NCBI GenBank assembly: GCA_028565715.1
Contig: JAOXYC010225237.1
Coordinates: 1-10,815, forward strand
Length of the DNA: 10,815 nt
Direction of reading: 5' to 3'
DNA from: Phoronis pallida
Taxonomy: Eukaryota > Phoronida > Phoronidae
Numbering within the stretch: position 1 is the stretch's first letter; every line of letters begins with the position of its first letter. Shown here one piece after another: positions 1-7,311 of this stretch. The notes beneath the pieces were generated by a model. That model worked only from the letters and a program-made list of their open reading frames with translations. It made no database searches and was not told where the DNA came from. The translations under genes and the position numbers were made by a program.

Positions 1-155
1 ATACAACCAAAAATCATGATTTTGGTCCTGTACAAATTTCACGAACCACCTAAAATTACTTTATTTTGAAAATACTTGTTGGTGTCCGAAAATGGTGAGC
101 TGCCGAAAATGGCGGACTTTTACCGTAACTGAGGAATGTTCCACTCTGATTACAG
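1..155 (+). other. Intron of the BCR-like gene, partial (left edge)
   Basis: No coding similarity to the family is seen before 156. The stretch contains a palindrome around 8-26 (centre atcatgat) and two near-identical copies of ccgaaaatggyg at about 88-99 and 103-115. Both could be the remnant of a repeat crossing the edge. Confidence 0.6.
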
Positions 156-263
156 CTCTACCAGGCCACAAGCAAGGGGACAGTGAGGTACAGCAGATGA
201 TTGATAACTGTAAACAGCTGACTAAACTGTCAACTCTTGGAGAGGATGCAGCAATCAGGCAAG
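156..263 (+). CDS. BCR: BCR-like exon 1 of window (PH-C2 linker)
   Basis: 108 nt, phase 1 in and phase 1 out. The acceptor is the AG at 154-155 (ctgattacag) and the donor is gtaggg at 264. It encodes ALPGHKQGDSEVQQMIDNC and onward, corresponding to the segment SVELQMLTNSC between PH and C2 in human BCR. The vertebrate counterpart (b2, 105 nt) has the same phases, one codon shorter. An open frame runs upstream to 92, but the residues before the acceptor have no counterpart in the family. An acceptor at 164 is the main alternative. Confidence 0.75.
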
Positions 264-3200
264 GTAGGGATGATCTAATCATGAGATCAATTAAGATTTA
301 ATTACTGGGTTAATTTCATATCAAAAGGTTAGTGAGCTTATTCCATAAGTATGCTTTTCCAGTCATTTGTGTTCAAACATTGAGGTTTCGTCCAAAGATG
401 GGTTGAGGTTTTACCTGAGGTGGGCTTATTCCTGGGTGTGTGAACTTGTAGATGCGTGATAATCATACTTGTTGGACAACAAATAACACTCTAAAATATC
501 AGCAATGTAATGAAGAATTCCTCCCAAAATGCACATTTCGCTCATACTGACTCAAGTAGTTCAAAGCTTTGAGAAATAATTTCCTCCTAAAAATTATAAT
601 TTTTGTTCTTAAACACCAGCCTGTAGGTCTATTTTTGTTCTTAAAGAATATGATTTTTGTGGTATTTTCGAGTGTCTAAAAATGTTAATGTTAAATGTTG
701 TTGTTTGTCTTTCAGCCATGAACCAGGAATCTATGAATGGTTTTCTGAATGTGACGGTACACAAACTAGATGGGCTGGATACACCTTGTGGTAAGCCCTT
801 TATTCCGTAACTTCATTTTAAGTGCTGTTAAATCAGTATAAGACAAGTGTAGGGGCTGGAATAACGTGATATCTGGAAGTATGAATTTACACTGGCATTA
901 TGAAATAGTTTCTGTCTCACATAACATGGCACTGCTTTTATGGGAGGTCATTTTTTCTTTCCAATCTGAAACCGTTCTTTTCTCTGGAAGATCCTTTACC
1001 TGACTTAGAACAGGTGCAATTTCCTAATTTGACTTCCCATTTTTTTGCCAGATCATTTTTGATTGCTAAACCAGTTTTTTAAAGAAAAATCACAATCATT
1101 TTGGTAGAGGAGGGGTAACCTTGAAGTTTCTTTTGATTTCTGGGGTATTCAGCTCACATCACACCCTCTATGGACACATCACTCTGCATTTGTGGTTTAT
1201 TTCTATTTCTATTACATATTCAAAAACAATCCATCATATACTTTCTGCTAATTAGTTAGTGCTCTCAGTAAGAGACAATCACAATTAATAATATACTGAC
1301 GTTTTATGTTTGGAATCTGAAAAAATTTTCTGACCCATCATGGGACTTGAATCCACGGCAGGCTTGCAATCTAGGCAAGTGCTCTACCAACTGAGCTAAT
1401 GAGGCAGCCATGACAGGAACAGTAAATTATTCAGATTCAGGGGGGATACTGAGGTAGATATCCCATGATGGGTCAGAAAATTGTTTCAGATTCCAAATGT
1501 ATCTAGTATATATTAATTAATTGTCGTCACAGCAGTGATCTGTTAATGTATATCCATTTATTATTTGACATTTTATGATTTTGACTCTTTTAATAAATAA
1601 ATTTGATTCTTTCCAGACATGTACACTTGTATTGAAGTTGATTCCTATGGACATTTTTACATGAAGGCTAAAACTAATGTTGTGTGCAATTCAACAAATC
1701 CTGAATGGAATCAGGATTTCGAGATAGACCTGGATGCCTCCAACACAGTGCGCATCATGTGCTACAAACAAACATCAACACAGGATGTTTTAATGGGGAA
1801 AAGTGCTTTAGAGGTAACTAATCTTTGGTGGAAAGGCTTAACGTAAGTGTGAACCTTAGTGACTGGGGGTCGGTTTTCATGACATACAAAGAATACTGTA
1901 ATATTTTTTTTTACAAAAGTATATATTTTTTGAAAGGTGAATAAATTTGAAATCTATTGATAACCTTTATATTTAAAAAATTTCAATCTATTTTTTTGAA
2001 CAAGGATTTTAGGAGCAACTCGCACTATATGGGCATGTTTTTTTTATTTTAACATAGTCTATTTTGTATACTGAAGGGAAACAGGTCTTAGAATTTTGTT
2101 AATTTTTTTAGTTTTGGAAATATGGAATTTTAAAGCTAAAATTTTCTTAAATTTTGGTTTTTATGAAAGTCTTCATTTTTGAAGCTTTATAGCTCAACAA
2201 TGGACGGGTCAATAAAAAATCTGAGACCAGTTTCCCTTCTTCTAAGGCTAAAAAGTATATCTTTGAAATTTTCATGAAGATTTGACCTCTCATTGCGGAG
2301 AAATGTATGTTCAAATAAATCGCAACGTTCACACTTACGTTAAACAGTTTTGGGTATTTACCTGCTGAATGCTTTTGTTGTTAAACATTATTCTCACTGA
2401 TAAGTAAACGTGGCATTTATTTGGGAAAATACATTTTAGTATCAATTGTTTTCACATTATGTTATTTTCTATTTATGAATTTTATCTACTGAACAAAATA
2501 TTCTGTGTCCTCCATATTTCATATATTGTGGTTAGTCTTAAATCTTGGTGTTTTCAGAATAAGGTTTATTCCAGTTCATTTAAAAAGGACGATAATTATT
2601 GAAAGAATTGTCTAAAGAATTTTAAACTTCAGTCATCAAAAGTTGAAATGAAATATATTGATGCGTTTCATTCAATTTTAAATCACAAATTAAAATTAAA
2701 AAACAACAACACTGACTTTAAACAAAGGAGTGGTGTTTGATTATAAACTTTCAAACCTATCAAAGATGTTGTTGATCCTCTTTTTAGTTAAGTCCAGCCT
2801 GGCTGAAAGAGAGCTTCCAAGAAAAGATTATTTCAGTGAATGAGGTGAGGAAATTTGTTTGCAGCAATGGGCGTTTATTCGAAAACTGACATTTCTCGGG
2901 CATTTTTGAAAACTCCAAATAAACGCCCATGGGTGTTTATTCGAAAAAAAATTCTGAATTAAGACCCACGGGCGATACATCGGATGGGATTATCTGCGGA
3001 AAATCCCGGTATTGATTTTAAAAATTTATGTTAACTCTAGACCAAAGTTGAGAAATTTCTATTATAATATCACTTTCTTGTAAATTTTGTTAATCACAAT
3101 TGCTGTCTTGTTCATGTGTTAGCTAAACAGTTCAATGACACAAATCATCTCGTTCAATTTTGAACTCACACTGCCACTGTGCACTAAACAAAAGAAATTC

Positions 3201-6200
3201 TGATTTTACCTGTAAAGGCAGGTAGGGCGGAAATGCTATCCCACTTTCTGAGGCATATTTTGGGAGTTAGAAATTCATCTTTGACAGTACATTGCAAGAT
3301 ACTCCCCAACCATAGGCTATACCCATTCTCAGCTGAGTAGACTGGTGAAATGCCATTGAAGTATCTTGCCCAACTTCAAAAGGTGACTGACAACAGGATT
3401 CCCATTCATGATTTTTAACTCCTTATCGGATAGTTCTCACTTTCTCTTATAGTTTGCACACTAATTCACCCTAATTTGCTTGTTAAATCAAAATTGTCAA
3501 TGGTTTTCAAGGCTGTTCTGAAGAAACTGCTCTAAACCCCAACTCTGGGTAGCAATGAAACATTATAAACAATATTCCAACTCTTCACGCTCTCTACTCT
3601 ACTCACATCTCTGTCTGTATTTCAGCTTTCATTGACACTGTCCATACGATACACACCCAGGGAGAAGACACTGCGTAAATCGATGTGTCGACAGAAGATA
3701 AGAAGGGGCATCTTTGGTATCAAAATTTCTGCGGTGACAAAGTAAGTACTTGTATATCATTGATTTATGATTTATTTGAATTGATTTAAATACAGTATGT
3801 TGACTATTCATTTTCAAAGCTCTAAAAATTGTGTTAATGAAAAGGAGGCGGATATTTACTGACAACTTATTTCAATGCTCATGTATTAGATATAATTTTT
3901 TAAAAACATTTTCTTTGTATTTGCATAGCCGTTTGTATCAGGACGGGAATTTCTCCCATAATTGGCCCAGTTTAGCCCCTGTTTAAAAACTGCATCTTAC
4001 ACCCAATGATTTATTTCTTAGATTGGCGCATAAAGAATCACTGCATTTTCAAGATCATGTGAGAAAATCGTTTCAGATCTCAATATCATATTTTTTACAC
4101 TTGGCGCAATACAAGTTTGGTGCTTATAAAAAACAAAGCCGCATCCCATATGACGTCTCGATTGAATACTAATCTATTCAATAAACAAATTTACTTTTCT
4201 GCAGACAAGAAGGAACGGACATTCCATGTATTATCACGGGCTGTGTAGAAGAGGTGGAGCGGCGAGGTTTGGATGAAGTGGGAATATATAGAGTGTCGGG
4301 GGTCACATCGGAGGTGCAAACATTACGGAGTGAATTTGAAAAACGTAAGTTAAATTTTGGGTGAAAAACGTTTTTGATATATAATCAAAATGTGACCATG
4401 TATTACTTAATATTTATTAATTTAAAAACAATACACCCATGAATGCATTCAATGTTTTATTAGACATGTAGGTTGATGTGGACCATATACAGAAAATTGG
4501 TCTTTTAGAAATCATGATTTTATTAAAAAATTGTTTATGATCAAAAACCTCTTGATAGACACAATTACATATATTCATTTTTGGAAAAATAATGCTTTCT
4601 TGATATTAAATAGGTTTTGACATTTCTTTGCAGAGAGTCGTAATGCTGTGAATATTTTAAAGAATTATGACATTAATGCGGTGACTGGCGTGTTTAAGAT
4701 GTACCTCAGAGAACTACCTGAAGCTTTATTCACGGACAGTCTGTACCCGAACTTTGCCGATGCATATGGTAAATATTTAACTAATCCCATAACACCCATG
4801 TACGGCCATCTAAATAGTTGATTTACTGTTCCGTCATTTATCTAAATTTCCTCATAAATGCAAAACAATTTGAAATGGATGTTACTGCGTAGTACATGAT
4901 TATATTTTAATCTCATTGAAGACACAGCTAAATTGATTGTCAACGATCTTTAGTCAAACATTGTCATAGTTACGAAATAGCTGGATGTTGTGATCTGATA
5001 GTCCTTCAAATAACTGTCGGAATGCCATTCGACTTAAGTTCATTGACAATCAATTTTGCCGTGTCTTCAATGAGACTTGCTTGCGTGAGGGACTGTTCCC
5101 CCAATACACAAATATTTTAATCATTGTAGGTAGGATGGCAGACGTAAAAACTAATCATTCAATAGCTAATTTAAAGGAGATTTTAATGAACATTTGACCT
5201 TTTTTCTCTTGAATGTTTTTTTCAGAACTTGTTGATCCAGATGGCAGGAGGAACTGCATGATTTCCCTGCTTCAGTCTTTACCGGAGCCAAACTTCTCAA
5301 CTATCATGTACATATTAAACCATCTTCTAAGGTAGGCTCATTGTTTTTAAGCAAAACATCATCAAATCATTGATTGCAGGATGAAATAGACCCAATTCTT
5401 CAAATCCATACTTGTGTCGTCAATAATTCCAACTGGGTTAGGATGGTTTTGTGAATGTTTGTCTTTGGCTCTGCTTGCTGACCTATTTTTGGTATACTCC
5501 CCAGGGAGTTGAAATGGCACTTGAGTTAATACAATTGTGTAACTCTCTCAAGATAACAAAGCCATTGAAGCTGGGCATTATTGCCGTCAATTGCTTTTTA
5601 TGCGCCCACAACGTTGTCGCATATTGCTATCATGTACGTCCGGTTGGTTGGTTGGACTGTTGTTCACAATTGGCTCCTGACATTTATCTTTGAAACCGCT
5701 TGATGGATTGCAACGAAATTTTGAATGTTCTTTGTATGGATGTGCCAGCGCCAGTGGATTTTTTAACCTTCAAAATCACTACAGCTCCCCCTAGTGGCGA
5801 AATAAGTTCAAAATTGCCGTAATTTGTTTCTGTCGATTATCTTTTGAAAATGCTTAAAAGATTTTGACGAAACTTAGCACACATGTTCCTTGTATAGATG
5901 TGCTGGTGCCAGTCGGTTTAGGACCGTCATGATCACTGCAGCTCCTCCTAGTGGCAAATTTGTACAAAATAAGTTCAAAATCGCTGCAACTGTGTTGTTG
6001 TGTACATGATACCTTAATAAGTTGTCTTTTAAGTTTAAATGTGTTTCATAAAATAATCTCTTTCAGGGTCAGTATTCTGGAGAGTGAAAATAAGATGAGT
6101 CCGCAGAATCTAGCCACCATCTTTGGTCCTACACTGCTGCGTCCAGCGCAGCAGAGTAAAGAAGGGATGTCCCTTGAGTACTTACTTACTATGGAAACCA

Positions 6201-6301
6201 AGGATGCTATGACTCAGTCGGGCATCCTACTGTTCTTTCTCACATTGCTGAAAAACGGTGTTTCGTTTTCCCGGCAGGAAGAAAAAGTGACACAGTTTTG
6301 A
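156..6301 (+). CDS. BCR: BCR/ABR-family protein, 3' part (C2 - RhoGAP), nine exons, 5' end outside window
   Basis: Join 156-263, 716-790, 1617-1813, 2788-2844, 3626-3741, 4205-4344, 4634-4768, 5226-5331, 6067-6301. The frame is open across all eight junctions and gives 389 residues plus TGA. Residues about 44-160 match the BCR/ABR C2 domain (NGFLNVTVH, EVDSYGHF, NPEWNQDFEIDLD, LMGK). Residues about 174-365 form a full RhoGAP domain: GIYRVSG with the arginine finger at R214, K253 in FKMYLRELPE, and N326 in NLATIFGPTLLR, equivalent to R85, K122 and N194 of p50RhoGAP. In vertebrates this family has DH-PH-C2-RhoGAP order; the GAP accelerates GTP hydrolysis on Rac and Cdc42 at membranes and synapses. 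The DH and PH parts are not in the window. The C2-then-GAP order and line-by-line similarity to remembered human BCR make the family assignment secure. Whether to call it BCR or ABR cannot be decided, because the two are probably vertebrate paralogues of one ancestral gene. Confidence 0.93.
264..715 (+). other. Intron between exons 1 and 2
   Basis: 452-bp phase 1 intron, AT-rich, bounded gtaggg...ttcag. It holds a 14-bp direct repeat (tttttgttcttaaa) near 600 and 631 and nothing else I recognise. By position it corresponds to the human BCR intron between b2 and b3, the site of many leukaemia translocations. Confidence 0.85.
716..790 (+). CDS. BCR: BCR-like exon 2 of window (start of C2), counterpart of vertebrate b3
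   Basis: 75 nt, phase 1 in and phase 1 out. The acceptor is tctttcag ending at 715 and the donor is gtaagc at 791. It encodes MNQESMNGFLNVTVHKLDG followed by LDTPC, the first beta strand and loop of the C2 domain. Human BCR b3 is also 75 nt with the same phases and encodes the matching YGFLNVIVHSATGF stretch. This agreement fixes both splice sites. Confidence 0.93.
1279..1525. repeat. Long palindrome (fold-back element) in the intron after exon 2
   Basis: Arms at about 1279-1343 and 1461-1525 are inverted copies. The inner 39 bases (1305-1343 against 1461-1500) differ at only a few positions; the outer parts (acaattaat...atac) align with small gaps. The core reads tggaatctgaa...ttttctgacccatcatggg on the left and its complement on the right. 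The loop of roughly 117 bp contains a tRNA-like sequence on the minus strand whose 3' end runs into the left arm. It is probably a non-autonomous mobile element. Confidence 0.8.
1333..1405 (-). pseudogene. Degenerate tRNA-like sequence (tRNA pseudogene or SINE head)
   Basis: Read on the minus strand from 1405. It has an intact D arm (GCTCAGTTGGTAGAGC, with an A-box match), a perfect 5-bp anticodon stem CTTGC/GCAAG with the 7-nt loop CTAGATT, and a T-loop TTCAAGT with a B box one base off consensus. The acceptor stem pairs poorly and the base pair closing the T loop is lost. The loop would give anticodon AGA (Ser), but there is no long variable arm, so a working tRNA-Ser is ruled out. Pol III promoter boxes are nevertheless well kept. 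Confidence 0.7.
1617..1813 (+). CDS. BCR: BCR-like exon 3 of window (core of C2)
   Basis: 197 nt, phase 1 in and phase 0 out. The acceptor is ttctttccag ending at 1616; the donor is gtaact at 1814, a weaker donor than its neighbours. It encodes DMYTCIEVDSYGHFYMKAKT through NPEWNQDFEIDLD to LMGKSALE, the central C2 strands. The loop between CYKQ and LMGK is about ten residues shorter than in human BCR. The frame stays open past the donor to 1846, but those residues (VTNLWWKGLT) have no family counterpart and reach into a mobile element. Confidence 0.93.
1842..2339. mobile_element. 498-bp MITE flanked by TTAA duplications, in intron after exon 3
   Basis: The ends are 13-bp perfect terminal inverted repeats CGTAAGTGTGAAC (1842-1854 and complement 2327-2339). 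TTAA lies directly outside each end (1838-1841 and 2340-2343), the target duplication used by piggyBac-type transposases. A second, internal inverted repeat pairs 2073-2092 with 2220-2239 (18 of 20). The interior is AT-rich and has no transposase; a 61-codon minus-strand frame inside is not protein-like. The end sequence does not match the best-known piggyBac termini, so the superfamily is inferred from TTAA alone. Confidence 0.8.
2345..2787 (+). other. Remainder of intron between exons 3 and 4
   Basis: AT-rich, no coding similarity and no clear repeat found. It ends in a short polypyrimidine tract before the acceptor of the 57-nt exon. Confidence 0.7.
2788..2844 (+). CDS. BCR: BCR-like exon 4 of window (small C2 exon)
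   Basis: 57 nt, phase 0 to 0, 19 codons. The acceptor is cctctttttag ending at 2787 and the donor is gtgagg at 2845. It encodes LSPAWLKESFQEKIISVNE, which lines up with the LDPQALQDRDWQRTVIAMNG stretch of human BCR. It is too short for an ORF scan and was found by the gap in family alignment between exons 3 and 5 plus exact splice phase. Confidence 0.88.
2845..3625 (+). other. Intron between exons 4 and 5
   Basis: 781-bp phase 0 intron. Besides the repeat at 2867-2947, a stretch at about 3190-3420 is less AT-rich than its surroundings and contains 9-bp inverted copies gcaagatac (3294-3302) and gtatcttgc (3361-3369). That suggests an old interspersed repeat. No open frame of note. Confidence 0.6.
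2867..2947. repeat. Short inverted and direct repeat around gggcgtttattcg
   Basis: atgggcgtttattcgaaaa occurs at 2867-2885 and again with one change at 2929-2947. Between them, 2918-2930 (aataaacgcccat) is the inverse of the same motif. The arms can form a hairpin of about 60 bases. It looks like the debris of a repeat family; no gene is involved. Confidence 0.6.
3626..3741 (+). CDS. BCR: BCR-like exon 5 of window (end of C2, linker to RhoGAP)
   Basis: 116 nt, phase 0 in and phase 2 out. The acceptor is tatttcag ending at 3625; the donor gtaagt at 3742 is a perfect consensus. It encodes the last C2 strand LSLTLSIRYTPRE, a basic linker (RKSMCRQKIRRG) and the entry to RhoGAP, GIFGIKISAVT. The basic linker resembles the KRMPSRKQTG segment of human BCR. 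An open frame on the opposite strand over this exon is a shadow. Confidence 0.92.
3742..4204 (+). other. Intron between exons 5 and 6
   Basis: 463-bp phase 2 intron with consensus donor gtaagt and acceptor ttctgcag. I see no repeat or gene in it. Confidence 0.8.
4205..4344 (+). CDS. BCR: BCR-like exon 6 of window (RhoGAP, arginine finger)
   Basis: 140 nt, phase 2 in and phase 1 out. The acceptor is ttctgcag ending at 4204; the donor is gtaagt at 4345. It encodes IPCIITGCVEEVERRGLDEV followed by GIYRVSGVTSEVQTL. The Arg of GIYRVSG is the catalytic arginine finger that enters the active site of the Rho-family GTPase. Confidence 0.95.
4634..4768 (+). CDS. BCR: BCR-like exon 7 of window (RhoGAP core)
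   Basis: 135 nt, phase 1 in and phase 1 out. The acceptor is tttctttgcag ending at 4633 and the donor is gtaaat at 4769. It encodes DINAVTGVFKMYLRELPE, then ALFTDSLYPNFADAY. The Lys of FKMYLRELPE is the conserved structural and catalytic lysine of RhoGAP domains. Confidence 0.95.
4912..5074. mobile_element. Inverted-repeat element (MITE-like) in intron between exons 7 and 8
   Basis: Arms of 32 bp at 4912-4943 and 5043-5074 are inverted copies with two mismatches (ctcattgaagacac... against ...gtgtcttcaatgag). Weaker pairing continues inward for about 17 bases and outward for a few. The loop is about 100 bp and non-coding. No clear target duplication was seen. Transcribed, it would form a long hairpin in the pre-mRNA. 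Confidence 0.75.
5226..5331 (+). CDS. BCR: BCR-like exon 8 of window (RhoGAP)
   Basis: 106 nt, phase 1 in and phase 2 out. The acceptor is gtttttttcag ending at 5225; the donor is gtaggc at 5332. It encodes ELVDPDGRRNCMISLLQSL followed by PEPNFSTIMYILNHLLR, matching the helix pair around LPEANLLTFLFLLDHLKR in human BCR. Confidence 0.94.
5332..6066 (+). other. Intron between exons 8 and 9, largely repeat
   Basis: 735-bp phase 2 intron. It contains a ggttggttggttgg microsatellite at about 5642-5655 and the degenerate tandem duplication at 5682-5985. The open frame at 5451-5693 shows no family similarity and I do not regard it as coding. Confidence 0.8.
5682..5985. repeat. Degenerate tandem duplication, period about 158 bp
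   Basis: Two head-to-tail units. Shared landmarks are the ttgaaa-gcttga/gcttaa start, tgtatrgatgtgcy (5733 and 5891), cactrcagctcc, ctagtggc (5791 and 5948) and aataagttcaaaat (5801 and 5968). The spacing is 157-158 bp, then 167 after an insertion of about 10 bp in the second unit. It is probably part of an interspersed repeat family with a tandem core. Confidence 0.7.
6067..6301 (+). CDS. BCR: BCR-like last exon (end of RhoGAP and C-terminal tail)
   Basis: 235 nt including the TGA at 6299-6301. The acceptor is ataatctctttcag ending at 6066. It encodes VSILESENKMSPQNLATIFG, then PTLLRPAQQSKEG, the final RhoGAP helices (ILLFFLTLLK) and a tail ending KVTQF. The Asn of NLATIFGPTLLR contacts the GTPase. 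The last four residues VTQF fit a class I PDZ ligand (Thr at -2, hydrophobic at 0), as does STEV at the end of human BCR. The open frame continues upstream to 5951, but that is intron. Confidence 0.95.
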
Positions 6302-6591
6302 GTCACCTGATCGTGCTGAGTTTTCGATTGATGCATGACTCTGAGTAATTGTGAGCTGTCACAAGGGATAAACTCTTATTAGGGGTTTTAACATTCATAT
6401 ATGTGAAGAAAAGTTTTGAATTACCGGTAGCGCCTCATGCATATTAAAATGATGCCCTGCGTTTGTAATTAAAATTGTGCGTCTCGCTGAAGAAGAAAAT
6501 GCAGTCATACAATTCAAGTAAAAATGGCAGGCAACACTGTCTAAGTGACAAACTTATGAATTTTCCTTAGCTTGATAAAAAATAGTTTATG

Positions 6592-6732
6592 ACCTGGTTA
6601 ATTTCACATCAAGCCGGAAATCAGTCCTCGGGCGGTTAAACCCCGGGGGTTGAACCAGCCCGCAGCCTGTAGCCTTGGGCTGGTATCACTGTCCTTGGAC
6701 TGATATCCGGCTCCTTATAGGATTTACCAGGT
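6592..6732. repeat. GC-rich nested palindrome in the probable 3' UTR
   Basis: Outer arms acctggttaa (6592-6601) and ttaccaggt (6724-6732). Next inward, 6612-6627 and 6697-6712 match as inverted copies at 15 of 16 (agccgg.atcagtcc). In the middle, ggttaaacccc and gggggttgaacc (6634-6656) form a nearly loopless hairpin, and accagccc/gggctggt (6654-6661/6677-6684) a further stem. GC content is well above the surroundings. It could be a small MITE or a structured RNA element; no target duplication is evident. Confidence 0.7.
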
Positions 6733-7052
6733 AATAATCTCTATGCACCTACTACATATATGTGAATCACACAAAAAGAGGCATAACATAACTGCTGGCA
6801 ACTCATGAATGACAAATGGGTTATTACATGTAAAATCCTTTGTCAGTGTTTTATCAGCCAAATTTTACAAATTTATCCTTTTTAGGCTGCATGCAAAAAG
6901 TATACAATTCACATTTGCCTCTAACACAGTCTAATTGCTTTCAGCTAACATTCCTCTTGGAATATGGTGAAATATATTGCACTAGAGGATATATCTATTT
7001 TTTGCTTTAGAGCATTTTAAAAAAAATTGCACAGAACATATTCGAGGTTTGG

Positions 7053-7103
7053 TAGTTCAGTGGCTCAAAAACTGTTGCAAATAAGAGAATTGGGTTTGAT
7101 CTC
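7053..7103 (+). pseudogene. Decayed tRNA-like sequence (A and B boxes)
   Basis: TAGTTCAGTGG at 7053-7063 fits the A-box consensus completely. GGTTTGATCTC at 7093-7103 fits the B box at 9 of 11, and the spacing suits a tRNA. No cloverleaf can be drawn convincingly. It is most likely the head of an old tRNA-derived SINE. Confidence 0.35.
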
Positions 7104-7311
7104 TTGGGGAGTTCACAATAATCTTTTTCAAATGTATCATGATGATTGTATTTGATGACATTACTCATCATGGTTTTCTTATTACATTCCTACATCTGTC
7201 AGTTTTTGGCCATATCAGTAGTAAAAAACAATGCAGTTTTGTGTCCCACAGTCCATATTAGACTTACGGATATTCTGTATACAGGATCTCTCTTAAAATT
7301 AATTGAAATTC

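Noticed and set aside
92-155. Coding extension upstream of exon 1 starting at ATG 92
   Set aside because: The frame is open, but its residues have no BCR/ABR counterpart and a good acceptor with the family's phase ends at 155. The gene needs DH and PH exons further upstream.
1333-1405. A working tRNA-Ser(AGA) gene
   Set aside because: No long variable arm, a poorly paired acceptor stem and a broken T-stem closing pair; it is a tRNA-like relic.
2147-2332. 61-codon minus-strand frame
   Set aside because: It lies inside the TTAA-flanked element and is of low-complexity AT-rich composition, with no transposase features.
3629-3865. 78-codon minus-strand frame over exon 5
   Set aside because: It is antisense to a strongly conserved coding exon and reaches into AT-rich intron; a shadow frame.
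5451-5693. 80-codon plus-strand open frame between exons 8 and 9
   Set aside because: It lies wholly inside a well-bounded intron, runs into a ggtt microsatellite and a repeat, and has no similarity to any family I know.
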